A stretch of 64,000 bases of DNA from Akkermansia muciniphila (GTDB lineage: Bacteria > Verrucomicrobiota > Verrucomicrobiia > Limisphaerales > SXTU01): the NCBI GenBank assembly GCA_945874145.1, contig CAMCFN010000003.1:81438-145437 (forward strand), in the 5' to 3' direction. Both the position numbers and the translations under genes were made by a program. Shown here piece by piece: positions 33,038 through 41,600 of this stretch. A model generated the notes under the pieces. That model worked only from the letters and a program-made list of their open reading frames with translations. It did not search any database and was not told where the DNA came from. How positions within the stretch are numbered: position 1 is the first letter of the stretch; each line of letters begins with the position of its first letter.

Positions 33038-34654
33038 TCAGTTCTGGCGAACGACTTGGAGGGAGCCGAGATCGAACCACGCGCGGCCTTTTTCAGCGCG
33101 GAGTTCGCAGACGAGCATGACTTCGGTGCCGGGCCCGGGCACTTCGAATTCAAAGGTGATCTTCTTCCAGTCGTTGTCCCCGCTGACTTGATTGGGCCGG
33201 GACGAGCCGGAAATGCGCAGGCCTGCGCCCTCGCCGGTGGGTTCCTTGATCGGCACGACGTCCTTGGTGGCGATCTTGCCTTCGAAGCGGTATTTGCCTG
33301 CGTCCAGCAGCACCCGGGTGCGCCAGGAGGCGACGACGCGGTTCGGCTTTTCGAGATTGATCTCCAAGGACTTCACCCCGCCTCGATCGGCATCGGTCAT
33401 CTTCGTCTCGCCGGAGTCAATCTGCGGCTCCCACTTGCCGATCTTGAGCACGCCGTTTGCGTCGGGCTTGACCGGCTTTGGCGGCTGGATGCCGAGCTGC
33501 TTCTGGATGCCGGCGATGCGCGCGAGGAGGCGGTTGTTCAGGTCGCGCGTGGAGTTGTCGAAGTTCTTCGCCGTGCCTTCGTTTATCTCGGCGAGCATGG
33601 GGCGGACGCGGGCGTGGACCTTGGCGGTTTCGTTGGTGAGAAAATCGGCGGTGAAGACGTTGGTGAGCAGGTAGCCGACGCGGTCGCGATAAAGCTGCTT
33701 GGTCTGGGGGAGCTGCCACAGGGCGCTGGTGACCATTCCGCCCATGCTGTCGAACACGGGGAAGTTCGCGTCGCCGAAAAGCTGGTCCATGCCCGAGGCG
33801 AGGAAGTGAACCTTGGTGCTGCCGGCGGGCGTGAGGAGGCGGTAATTGTTGCGGTTGCGCGCGTAGCCGTCCCAGTGCGCGGTCATCATTTCCAAGGCGA
33901 CGACGGAGAGGAAATGGTCAATGGCCAGCGTGTCCTCCAGTCGGGCGGCGCGTTTGACGAGGTCTGGTTCGCGGCAGGCGGCGACGAGGGCTTTCAGGTC
34001 CGCCTGATCATTGGTGCCCTGGCCGATTTTGCGATCCTTCCGCTGATCGATGTCCGCGCAAAAGCCGCCGTCGTAAAAGGTGCCGGCCTTGCTGCCGAAG
34101 TGGTCGCGCATGAACTGCGTGTCGAAGCCCTCTTTCAGCACGTAGAAGCCGAGGTCGCGGCCATTGAGCCACACGCGGGCATGCGAGATGCGCAGGGCCG
34201 GGACGCCGCCGGCGTTGAAGAGCACCGAGGCCATATACTCGTTGAGGTAGCCGGTGTCCTGCACGGAGTTGTTGAGGTGAATCTTGTCGAGGCCGTGGAA
34301 CTTTTGCTTCTCACGGTATTTGTCGAAGTTGAGCGTCAGGGCTGGGCGATCATTCACCGGACGGAAACTGCCGGCCGCGCCCTTCAGGTGAACGCCCACT
34401 TCGCTGAAGATAAAGTCGTCCCCCTCGCGCACCGTGCAGCGGACGTAGTTGCGCTGGTCCTTGTTGAGCTTGGCGAGTTCCGAGGGGGAGATCTCGATGC
34501 GGAGTTTGGGGATGTGGCCTGACCGGAAGAAGACTTTGTCCGGAGCGTCAGGGTTATCGGCGGCGTGGGTGCCGAGCGCCGCCACCAGAGCTAGCACGCC
34601 GACCAGCCGCCGGGTGACCCGGCCAAGGGGGAGGGTGAATTGTGGCGATGGCAT
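33038..34654 (-). CDS. CotH kinase family protein, secreted
   Basis: 538 residues from ATG 34654. Signal peptide RRLVGVLALVAALGTHAAD. The body matches CotH-type atypical kinases: LRIEISPSELAKLN, VGVHLKGAAGSFRP, KPALTLNF-like PALTLNFDKYREKQKFHG, NNSVQDTGYLNEYMA, RVWLNGRDLGFYVLKEG, and the active-site-like stretch HFLASGMDQLFGD. CotH of Bacillus phosphorylates spore coat proteins; secreted homologues in this phylum have unknown targets. The C-terminal 150 residues are a separate beta-rich, possibly carbohydrate-binding domain (ANRVVASWRT-like, FEGKIATKDV). Its upstream 311-bp gap holds a family A repeat. Confidence 0.88.
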   Translation of the reverse strand: MPSPQFTLPLGRVTRRLVGVLALVAALGTHAADNPDAPDKVFFRSGHIPKLRIEISPSELAKLNKDQRNYVRCTVREGDDFIFSEVGVHLKGAAGSFRPVNDRPALTLNFDKYREKQKFHGLDKIHLNNSVQDTGYLNEYMASVLFNAGGVPALRISHARVWLNGRDLGFYVLKEGFDTQFMRDHFGSKAGTFYDGGFCADIDQRKDRKIGQGTNDQADLKALVAACREPDLVKRAARLEDTLAIDHFLSVVALEMMTAHWDGYARNRNNYRLLTPAGSTKVHFLASGMDQLFGDANFPVFDSMGGMVTSALWQLPQTKQLYRDRVGYLLTNVFTADFLTNETAKVHARVRPMLAEINEGTAKNFDNSTRDLNNRLLARIAGIQKQLGIQPPKPVKPDANGVLKIGKWEPQIDSGETKMTDADRGGVKSLEINLEKPNRVVASWRTRVLLDAGKYRFEGKIATKDVVPIKEPTGEGAGLRISGSSRPNQVSGDNDWKKITFEFEVPGPGTEVMLVCELRAEKGRAWFDLGSLQVVRQN

Positions 34655-34965
34655 CCGCGTTTCGACTCTGCGTCGGGTTGTGACGTTCGAAAGTATCGGA
34701 CAAAGTTTGGTTCCTGCAAGCCATGGCTGAGGAAGGCGGAAAGCAGGCCGCAGCTTGACACTGCCCCTGGAGCGCGGCCCGCCGGCCCGCTTTGCGCGTG
34801 GGCGGTAAACTGTGGTTGAGCAGGACCGGTGTGGACTCCGGGCGTGTAAAGCGGGGGGACGCCCGCGCTCCATCCGGTGGGGCTTCGCGGCCGTTTCAAG
34901 GCGATGGTTGGCATTCGTCTTGGTTCGTGCGATAAGCAGGGCGAATTAACGAACAAACCTCCTTC
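34655..34965. other. Gene-free divergent region upstream of cotH and the His-rich lipoprotein
   Basis: 311 bp with no coding sequence. It contains the family A element at 34769-34871. The remaining sequence should hold two divergent promoters, but I could not identify -35/-10 boxes with confidence. The last 17 bases before the lipoprotein ATG are A/C-rich with no clear Shine-Dalgarno site. Confidence 0.7.
34769..34871. repeat. Family A paired palindrome, 103 bp
   Basis: Left end GGAGCGCGGCCCGCCGGCCC then GCTTT; right end AAAGCGGGGGGACGCCCGCG then CTCC. Outer GGAGCGCGG and inner CCCGCTTT are kept in both ends, while the hairpin between them has diverged. Lies in the divergent cotH/lipoprotein promoter region. 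Confidence 0.7.
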
Positions 34966-35454
34966 ATGAAAACGCTCTTCACCCTTTCGTGTGTCGCACT
35001 GCTGGCCTTCTGCGTCGGTTGCGATAAGTCCAAATCTGCCTCCGGCCACAGCCACGGCGGCCACCATCACGAGCCGCCGCATGGCGGGACGGCCATCGAC
35101 CTCGGCGACGAGGAGGCGCATCTGGAGTTCGTGCTTGATGCCGCTGCGGGCAAGCTCACCTGCTACGTGCTCAAACCCCACATGAGCGGGTTTCAGCGCA
35201 TCACGCAGGAGGCGCTGGAATTGACGGCCACGGTGGGTGGCAAGGCCGAGTTGCTCACGCTGAAGGCCGTTGCCAACGCCGCCACCGGCGAAAAGGCCGG
35301 GGATACTTCGCAGTTCGAGGCGCAGGCGGATTGGCTCAAGACGGCGAAGAGCTTCGATGCGGAGTTGAAGAAGGTTGGCGTGCGGGGAAAGGATTACACC
35401 GCCCTGAAATTTAACTTTCCGAAGGGCAGCGCTGCCGAGGGCGTCCATAAGTGA
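34966..35454 (+). CDS. Small His-rich lipoprotein
   Basis: 162 residues. A lipoprotein signal ends at Cys19 (LLAFCVGC), although the -3 position is Cys rather than the usual Leu. Directly after it comes a histidine-rich segment (GHSHGGHHHEPPHGG) that should bind a transition metal. The rest is a small beta-rich domain (EAHLEFVLDAAAGKLTCYVL, ALELTATVGGKAELLTLKAV) resembling periplasmic metal- or cation-efflux accessory proteins. It lies 7 bp before a DUF3299 gene, so the two are almost surely co-transcribed and may handle the same metal. No specific name is justified. Confidence 0.78.
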   Translation: MKTLFTLSCVALLAFCVGCDKSKSASGHSHGGHHHEPPHGGTAIDLGDEEAHLEFVLDAAAGKLTCYVLKPHMSGFQRITQEALELTATVGGKAELLTLKAVANAATGEKAGDTSQFEAQADWLKTAKSFDAELKKVGVRGKDYTALKFNFPKGSAAEGVHK

Positions 35455-35461
35455 CCTGTCT

Positions 35462-36082
35462 ATGAATTACTCGCTCCCATTCTTCGCTGTGGCCGCTGCT
35501 GGTTGTCTGTTCGTGAATGCCGCTGAGCCTGCCAGGCCTGGCAAGAAAGAGGTGCGCGGCGCGCCGATTCAGAAGCTGGCACCTGCGGCGACGAACGCTG
35601 TCCCGGCGGCCCCGGACGCCAAGGCACCCGCTCCCGGCGCGGTGCAGAAGGACGGGGATTTCCTCATCGTCGGTTTCGATCGGCTGGCTGGCTTCAATTA
35701 CGATGTGCCGGATGACGCGCCGGTGGGGACCAACAAGACTGTGAAGGTCGAGCCGCCTAAGGAGCAGATTCCCACCACCGTCAAGGCCTTCGACAAGCAG
35801 CGTGTCGCGCTCAAGGGCTTCATGCTTCCCTTGAAGGTCGAGGGCGGGCTCATCACCGAACTGCTCATCATGCGCGACCAGTCTATGTGCTGCTACGGCA
35901 CGGTGCCTAAGATCAACGAGTGGGTCAGCGTCAAGATGACCGGCAAGGGCGTGAAGCCCATCATGGATCAAGCCGTGACACTTTACGGCAAGCTGCACGT
36001 CGGCGAAATCCGGGAGAATGGCTACCTCGTGGGCATCTACCAGATGGATGGGGAGAAGGTGGCTGGGCCGCTGGACCTCTGA
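35462..36082 (+). CDS. DUF3299 domain protein, secreted
   Basis: 206 residues. An N-terminal signal (LPFFAVAAAGCLFVNAAEPA) is followed by a Pro/Ala-rich linker to about residue 60. The C-terminal 100 residues carry the DUF3299 core: KQRVALKGFMLPLKVEG, ELLIMRDQSMCCYGTVPKIN and LYGKLHVGEIRENGYLVGIYQ. The paired Cys in MCCYG is a conserved mark of the family and might bind metal or haem, but no function is known. It follows the His-rich lipoprotein by 7 bp; the pairing hints at metal handling in the envelope. Confidence 0.9.
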   Translation: MNYSLPFFAVAAAGCLFVNAAEPARPGKKEVRGAPIQKLAPAATNAVPAAPDAKAPAPGAVQKDGDFLIVGFDRLAGFNYDVPDDAPVGTNKTVKVEPPKEQIPTTVKAFDKQRVALKGFMLPLKVEGGLITELLIMRDQSMCCYGTVPKINEWVSVKMTGKGVKPIMDQAVTLYGKLHVGEIRENGYLVGIYQMDGEKVAGPLDL

Positions 36083-36091
36083 GCCGACGCC

Positions 36092-36189
36092 AAAGTAGGT
36101 TGGCGCTTCCAACCTGACCTCCATTTGAAAGCATTCCGCTTGAGCGGTTTCTGAAAGTTAGAAGTCAGGCTGGAAGCTTGGCCTACTTT
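36092..36189. repeat. Family G paired repeat, 98 bp
   Basis: Left end AAAGTAGGTTGGCGCTTCCA then ACCTGAC, with hairpin AGGTTGG/CCAACCT. Right end GTCAGGCTGGAAGCTTGGCC then TACTTT. The ends are inverted copies, with AAAGTAGG and CTTCCA.CCTGAC conserved. Same size class as family A but unrelated sequence. It lies between the DUF3299 gene and the cyclase-like gene. Confidence 0.8.
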
Positions 36190-36275
36190 ACGGACGCGAT
36201 GCGCGAAGTGCCGCCGCCCTTCTTTCCTTGAACTAGCTGTGTTCCCGCAGCGTCCGCTGCTACAATTAACTGAAC

Positions 36276-37337
36276 GTGAAACACCTCCTCAGATCCGCAC
36301 TGGTCCTCGTTGTTCTTGGTGCGCTTGCGCAAGCCAGCTTCGCCGCCGGCGCGCCCGGCTCCTCCACCCGTCCCAAGGATACCGTCATCGTGGATGCCAA
36401 GACCGAGGCCACCATCAAGGGTGCCCTCAAATACCTTGCCTCCAAACAGCAGGCATCCGGGGCGTGGGGGTTCAGTGGCGAGGAGCAGAAGCGGCAGGTG
36501 GCCATGACCGGCTACACGCTCATGGCCATGCAGGCGGCCGGCCAGCTCCCCGGGGAGGGCGAGTATGGCAAGAACGTCACCGCCGGGATGAACTACCTCT
36601 TGGATTCCATCGGGCCTGACGGCCTCTACAACATGCGGAGCGACGGCCAATACATGTATTCACACGGCATCGCCACCATCGCGCTGGCGGAGCTTTACGG
36701 CCAGACCAAGTCCCCGACCATGCGCGGCAAGCTCGACAAGGCCGTGAAGGTCATCATCAGCGCGCAGGCGAACGAACCCGGTCACGAGGGCGGCTGGCGC
36801 TACCGGCCCGTTGCGAAAGACGCCGACATCTCCGTCACCGTGCTGTGCCTGGTCGCTTTGCGCGCGGCGAAGAACGGCGGCCTCGAAGTGCCGCAGCGCA
36901 CCATCGACGAGGCCGTCACCTACGTGAAGCGCTGCCAGGACGAGCGCACCGGTGGCTTCTGCTACCAACCGCAGCGCGACCCCGGCTTTGCGCGCACGGC
37001 GGCGGCGATTTACTCCCTGCAAGTCTGCGGCCTTTATGAAGACCCCATGGTGAAAAAGGGCTCGGAATACCTCTTCCAAAATCTGCGCGACGATCATGAG
37101 TGGTTCACCTACGGGAACTTCTACGCCGCCTCCGCGCAATACATGGTCGGGGGTGAGACGTGGCAGAAGTGGTATGCGAAGATCAACGGAGTGCTGCAAT
37201 CGCAGGTTGTTAAGCAAGGTGACGTGGCCTACTGGGAATCGCGCGGTCGCGGCGGCGTCGGCCCGACCTTCTGCACGGCGGTTTACACGATGATTCTGGC
37301 GATGCCGTATCACTACATCCCGCTGTATCAGCGGTGA
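36276..37337 (+). CDS. Secreted prenyltransferase/squalene-oxidase repeat protein
   Basis: 353 residues from GTG 36276, which begins a signal peptide (LLRSALVLVVLGALAQASFAAG). The body is an alpha/alpha toroid of cyclase-like repeats: LKYLASKQQASGAWGF, HGIATIALAELYG, GGWRYRP followed by ISVTVLCLVALRAAK, and GGFCYQPQRDPGFARTAAAIY. The Asp-rich catalytic motif of true squalene-hopene cyclases (DXDD) is not seen, so this is not a sterol enzyme. Such secreted proteins are abundant in planctomycetes and Verrucomicrobiota and probably bind other macromolecules. Cys in GGFCYQP and PTFCTAVY may be structural. Confidence 0.87.
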   Translation: MKHLLRSALVLVVLGALAQASFAAGAPGSSTRPKDTVIVDAKTEATIKGALKYLASKQQASGAWGFSGEEQKRQVAMTGYTLMAMQAAGQLPGEGEYGKNVTAGMNYLLDSIGPDGLYNMRSDGQYMYSHGIATIALAELYGQTKSPTMRGKLDKAVKVIISAQANEPGHEGGWRYRPVAKDADISVTVLCLVALRAAKNGGLEVPQRTIDEAVTYVKRCQDERTGGFCYQPQRDPGFARTAAAIYSLQVCGLYEDPMVKKGSEYLFQNLRDDHEWFTYGNFYAASAQYMVGGETWQKWYAKINGVLQSQVVKQGDVAYWESRGRGGVGPTFCTAVYTMILAMPYHYIPLYQR

Positions 37338-37346
37338 GGACGGGGA

Positions 37347-37380
37347 AGGATTAGGATTAAGAGCAAGATTACGATTACGA
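37347..37380. repeat. Family E repeat (GGATTAGGATTAAGAGCAAG)
   Basis: AGGATTAGGATTAAGAGCAA followed by GATTACGATTACGA. The same phrase forms the inverted pair at 51285-51370. It lies just after the cyclase-like gene. Confidence 0.7.
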
Positions 37381-37430
37381 AGCCAACGCCCCCTCCTGTT
37401 CTTACTCCAGAAGAATGCCAGACTGGATGC

Positions 37431-37946
37431 GTGTTCGATTTAATACCTAGTGTGACAACGGTGTTACAAAACATCCTCTACTGTCAGTCCCTTGACTGCT
37501 TGTTGGGACGAGGGGTGGCGAAAGATGAACGCCGCGCATTCGAGCTTAACGCTGAAGTCGCCAAGGCGGGGCACCGTGAAGCTGTGTTGGCGATGGGTTG
37601 GTTTTACCTCAATGGCGTAGGAGTCGAACGAGACGCTGACCGCGCCAGAAAGTGGTATCGAGAATCAGCGCGACACGGAGAGACCATGGCAATGTTTAGC
37701 CTTGGCCAAATTGGCTGCGACGAAGGTGACTTTTCGGATGCGCTTACGTGGTTCACTCGCGCAGCGGAAGCAGGCCATGCACGGTCGCTCTACTGGCTAG
37801 GCAGGCTTCACTGGCGAGGTCACGGCGTGGAGACAAACAGGAAGCAGGCCGTGAAGTTCTTTCACCTCGCTGCGGGCAAGAGTATTCGGGAAGCCCAGCG
37901 CTTTCTGAGGTTCTATTCCAACCCATCCATCTCACACCATGGGTGA
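37431..37946 (+). CDS. Sel1-like repeat protein
   Basis: 171 residues from GTG 37431. At least three Sel1-like (TPR-related) repeats are seen: MGWFYLNGVGVERDADRARKW, MFSLGQIGCDEGDFSDALTWF and LYWLGRLHWRGHGVETNRKQA, each with the A-x-x-x-G/Y-L-G-x-x-Y-x-x-G pattern. Sel1 proteins mediate protein contacts. No signal peptide is apparent, although the first 20 residues are moderately hydrophobic. The first third uses more AT-rich codons (e.g. TTAATACCTAGTGTGACAAC at its start) than neighbouring genes, which may point to transfer. Confidence 0.75.
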   Translation: MFDLIPSVTTVLQNILYCQSLDCLLGRGVAKDERRAFELNAEVAKAGHREAVLAMGWFYLNGVGVERDADRARKWYRESARHGETMAMFSLGQIGCDEGDFSDALTWFTRAAEAGHARSLYWLGRLHWRGHGVETNRKQAVKFFHLAAGKSIREAQRFLRFYSNPSISHHG

Positions 37947-37981
37947 GCAAGGTGATATCGCGTCGGCTGGGACTATCCATT

Positions 37982-38006
37982 CCCTCGCCCCCACCGGGGG
38001 GGGGAG
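37982..38006. repeat. Family K GC-rich palindromic fragment
   Basis: CCCTCGCCCCCACCGGGGGG then GGGAG, an intergenic fragment of the tract found twice inside addA. It lies upstream of the toxin-antitoxin genes. Confidence 0.5.
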
Positions 38007-38115
38007 ATGGCCGCAGTGAAAGGGCAAGGCGGACGGCACTTCAAGCCAGCCCGGAAACAGATTTGACCCGCCAACGCCGCTCCCGCACCGTGCTGCCATA
38101 AACAATCCGCCTGCC

Positions 38116-38364
38116 ATGAATGCCCTGACCTTCCGCGCCCACTTCGACGGCAAGCACATATGCATCGACGAGGGTTGCGACCTGCCGCTCGACACCGAGT
38201 TGCTCATCACCGTCGTGCCGCAGAGCGAAGCCGCGCTTCAAGCCGAGCGCGAAGAGTGGCGCAGACTTTCCCTCTCCAACTTGGCGCGCGGCTACGGCCC
38301 CAATGAGCCAGACTACGACGAGTCCATGCTGAAGGAGCTGAACCCGGATTATGAGGCAAGGTGA
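38116..38364 (+). CDS. Antitoxin of a MazF/PemK-type module (putative)
   Basis: 82 residues. The N-terminal 40 residues form a small beta-rich domain (LTFRAHFDGKHICIDEG, LLITVVPQS), and the C-terminal half is acidic and flexible (LARGYGPNEPDYDESMLKEL), as expected for an antitoxin that wraps its toxin. No classical family motif is seen. The call rests on context: its last 14 bp overlap the start of the toxin gene. Antitoxins of such pairs usually bind their own promoter; no operator was recognised in the 169 bp upstream. Confidence 0.72.
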   Translation: MNALTFRAHFDGKHICIDEGCDLPLDTELLITVVPQSEAALQAEREEWRRLSLSNLARGYGPNEPDYDESMLKELNPDYEAR

Positions 38365-38686
38365 CGTCTTCCTGGCCGCCGTTCCGCAGTCGGACCATCT
38401 GTGGAAGCTCCGCCCGGTCCTGTTGCTCCGCGAGATGCCGCCCTTTCGGGACTGGCTCGTTTGCACCATCAGCACCCACCTCCACCATGAGGTTGCTGGC
38501 CTCGACGACGTGTTGCGCCAGGGTGACCCCGACTTTGCAGGCACGGGGTTCAAGGATGGTTCGCTATGCCGGCTTGAGCATTTGAACGTGCTGCCCCAAA
38601 AAGATCTGCGTGGACGTTTGGGAAAAGTGGCGCCTGCCCGTCACCGCAGACTACTTGCCCGCCTCGATCTTCACCTTTCGCCTTAA
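38351..38686 (+). CDS. MazF/PemK-family toxin (endoribonuclease)
   Basis: 111 residues. The opening RQGDVFLAAVPQSD and KLRPVLLLREM matches the MazF/PemK beta-barrel, whose members cleave mRNA at short sites. WLVCTISTHLHHEVAGLD and GTGFKDGSLCRLEHLNVL follow, the latter resembling the family's SG..K.SSVR... strand. The catalytic Arg/Thr positions are loosely kept (RPVLLL, CTIST). It overlaps the antitoxin by 14 bp and ends 3 bp before the large PA14 gene, so transcription may run on into that gene. Confidence 0.82.
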   Translation: MRQGDVFLAAVPQSDHLWKLRPVLLLREMPPFRDWLVCTISTHLHHEVAGLDDVLRQGDPDFAGTGFKDGSLCRLEHLNVLPQKDLRGRLGKVAPARHRRLLARLDLHLSP

Positions 38687-38689
38687 CCC

Positions 38690-41600
38690 ATGTCGTCCGT
38701 TCATCTACCTATCCGCGCCCATCCGCGTGTTCTGCGGGCACTGCTCTGCTTCCTTGCCTGCGCCACCGCCCACGCCGGCTCGCTGCGCACGCGCGAGGGG
38801 AAGTTCCTCGAAGGCAATGTCCAGCTCGATGCGCCGGCCGGGGTCAAGATCACCCTCGCCAACGGCCAGCAGCAGGCGTTCCCGTTTGCCAGTCTGGAGC
38901 AGGCGACTTTCACCGCGAGTTCTGCCACCAGCCTTCCGCCGGAAGTGGCGGCCTTGATGAAGGGGCAGGGCCTCGGTCTGTTGGGCACTTACTACGAACG
39001 CGTGGATCTCAGTGGTCGCCCGGTGCACCGGCTGGATGCGACCGTCAACTTCGACTGGGAACTCGGCGAACCCATCGCTGGCGTGCAGAAGGATTACTTC
39101 AGCGCGCGCTGGAGCGGGCAGTTGGAAGCGCCGGTGTCCGGCAAGTTCACCTTCCACCTCGATGCGGATGATGGGGCGCGGTTGTGGGTGGGGGACCGGC
39201 TCGTTTGTGATGCGTGGCGCATCTCGGACAGCTCCGAGATCAGCGGCACCATGGACCTGCAAGCCGGGCAGCGTTACGACCTCCGGCTCGAATACTACGA
39301 CAACCTCGGTCCGGCGCACCTGCGTCTTTCCTGGGCCGGGCCGGGCATCCCCAAGAGCATTGTGCCCCGCAGCCAGTTGCATCCGAGCCTGGGGGTCAAG
39401 CCCACTGGCAGCCAAGGCTTGCTCGCCGCCTACTTCCGCCGCACGGACCTGGACAGCAGTAGCGCGGTGACGCGGCTGGACCCGCAGCTCGATTTCAACT
39501 GGGGCAACAACGCCCCGGTGGCCGAGGTGCCGGCGGAGAGTTTTAGCGCGCGCTGGAGCGGACAGGTGAATGCGCAATTCACGGAGAGCCACACCTTCCA
39601 CGTCGAGGCCGGTGGCGGGGTGCGGGTGTGGCTGGATGGCCAGCGCATCCTCGATCAATGGCGCGACCAGCCCGGCGAATTCTACAGCACCGTGGTGCCG
39701 CTCACGGCTGGCCAGAAGTATGACCTGCGCATCGAGCACTTCAGCACCAGCAAAGAGGCGAAGATGCGCTTGCTGTGGAGTAGCGCCTCCCAGCGCAAGT
39801 CCGTCATTCCTGCCGCCGCGCTTTCCCCGTCACAACCGGCCCGGCCCGCCGGGGCCAAACCAGTTCATGGTCTGCTGGGCACTTACTTTTCCCGGGCCGA
39901 TTGTTCGAGCGAGGTGCTCAAGCGCGTGGATGCACAAGTGAATTTTGACTGGGCCGACAAGCCTGCCGCGATGGGCGTGCCCACCGAGGATTTTTCAGTG
40001 CGGTGGACCGGCCAGGTGCAGGCCCAGCACACGGAGAACCACACCTTCCACCTTGAGACCGACGATGGCGTGCGCGTCTGGGTTGGCGACAAGCAGGTCA
40101 TCGACGAGTGGCGTCAGCAGTCCACCACCGTCGTGAGCCTGCCCGTGCCGCTCGCTGCCGGACAATTTTACCCCCTTACCATCGAGTATTTCTCCGCGAA
40201 GCCGCCGGCACTGGTGAAGCTGAAGTGGAGCAGCCCTTCCACTCCGCTGGGCATCATTCCGGCGAGCCGCCTCTATCCGCCCCATGCGCCCAACACCCCT
40301 GCGCCGGGTGAGCGCCGCCTCGGTTTGGATCGCGGAGTTGTGACGTGGGATGGCTCCTTCCTCGCCGCTCCGCTCGTGGCCGGCGACGACACGGCGCTGC
40401 AGTTCGGCGGGGCGCAAAAAGACTTCTCCCTCTCCACCGTCAACGCCGCCCGCCTGATCTTTCAAAACCTCTCCGCCCAGCGGGCCGCCAAGGTGGAGCC
40501 CGGCCGCAGCGGCGTGCTGCTGGTCAACGGCGACTTTGTGGACGGCGAATTCAAAGGGCTGGAGCGCGGACGCGTGAAGCTAAGTTCCGTCCTGTTCGGT
40601 CTCAAGTTCTTCGACGCCAACTATGAAGTCGTGGCCGTGATCCTGCGTGAGCCTTCGCCCGGGACACCCCAGTTCCGCATCCGCGCCAGCGATGGTTCGG
40701 TGCTGCTGGTTAAGAAGTTCGCCATCACGCCGGAAGGCCTGACCGTCGAGGACGCCACCTTGCGCGGCTACAAAGTGCCGGCGCAGGAGTTGGTCGAGAT
40801 CCGGCAGGGCAGCGGGACGAACCTTTTCTCCGCCTCGCTCCAGCTTGGGCCGCAATCACTCCACGCCCAGGCGGCCAAAGTGGACGCCGCCGCCGAGCGC
40901 GAGTGGAAGGCCAAGGCCGAAGCGGTCCGCAACGTCGTCGTCGCGGAGAACGACAAGCGCGCCCGGATGGAAGTCGAGGAGGAGCGCAAAATCCGCACGG
41001 AACTCGACGCCGCCACCGACGCCGACCGCGTGCTCAAGGCCACCCTCGCCAAACTCGCCGAGCAGCAGGAGGCCCTCGCCAAAGCCCGCGCCGAACTCAA
41101 GGACGCCGAGGCCAAGGCCGAGGAGCTCCGCCTCGCCGCGAAGAAGGTGACGGAGGCCCACGACGCTAAGACCGCCGAGACCGACAAGCTCAAGGCTCAG
41201 CACGACAAGCAGAAGGCCGCGTATTCGCAGCGTGGGCAGGAATTCCTCGCCGCCACGCAGAGCCAAGCCCGTCGCCACGCCGTGTTGAATGCGGAAGTTG
41301 CCGCCGCCGAGGCCGCGCTCGCTGGCACCCGCAACCGGCTGGTCATCGCGAAGCAGGAAGAGACCAGCCGCACCAAGACCGCCGACGCCGGTCGCAAGGC
41401 CGCCGCGCTGGCAGCCGAGCAGGGCGAAGCCGCGCGCGCGAAAGCGGAAGCTGCTTGGAAAGGCACACAGTCGGATGCGGTGAAAGCGGTCGCCGCGCGT
41501 GAGGAAGCAAAAAAATTCGCAGACCAAGCCGCCGCCGAACTAACGAGTGCTTTGAAGCGAAGCGCGGACAGCAAACTTGCCACCGACAAGGCCACCGTCG

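Noticed and set aside
36276..37337. Squalene-hopene cyclase call for the toroid protein
   Set aside because: It has a signal peptide, is about half the cyclase length and lacks the DXDD catalytic motif.
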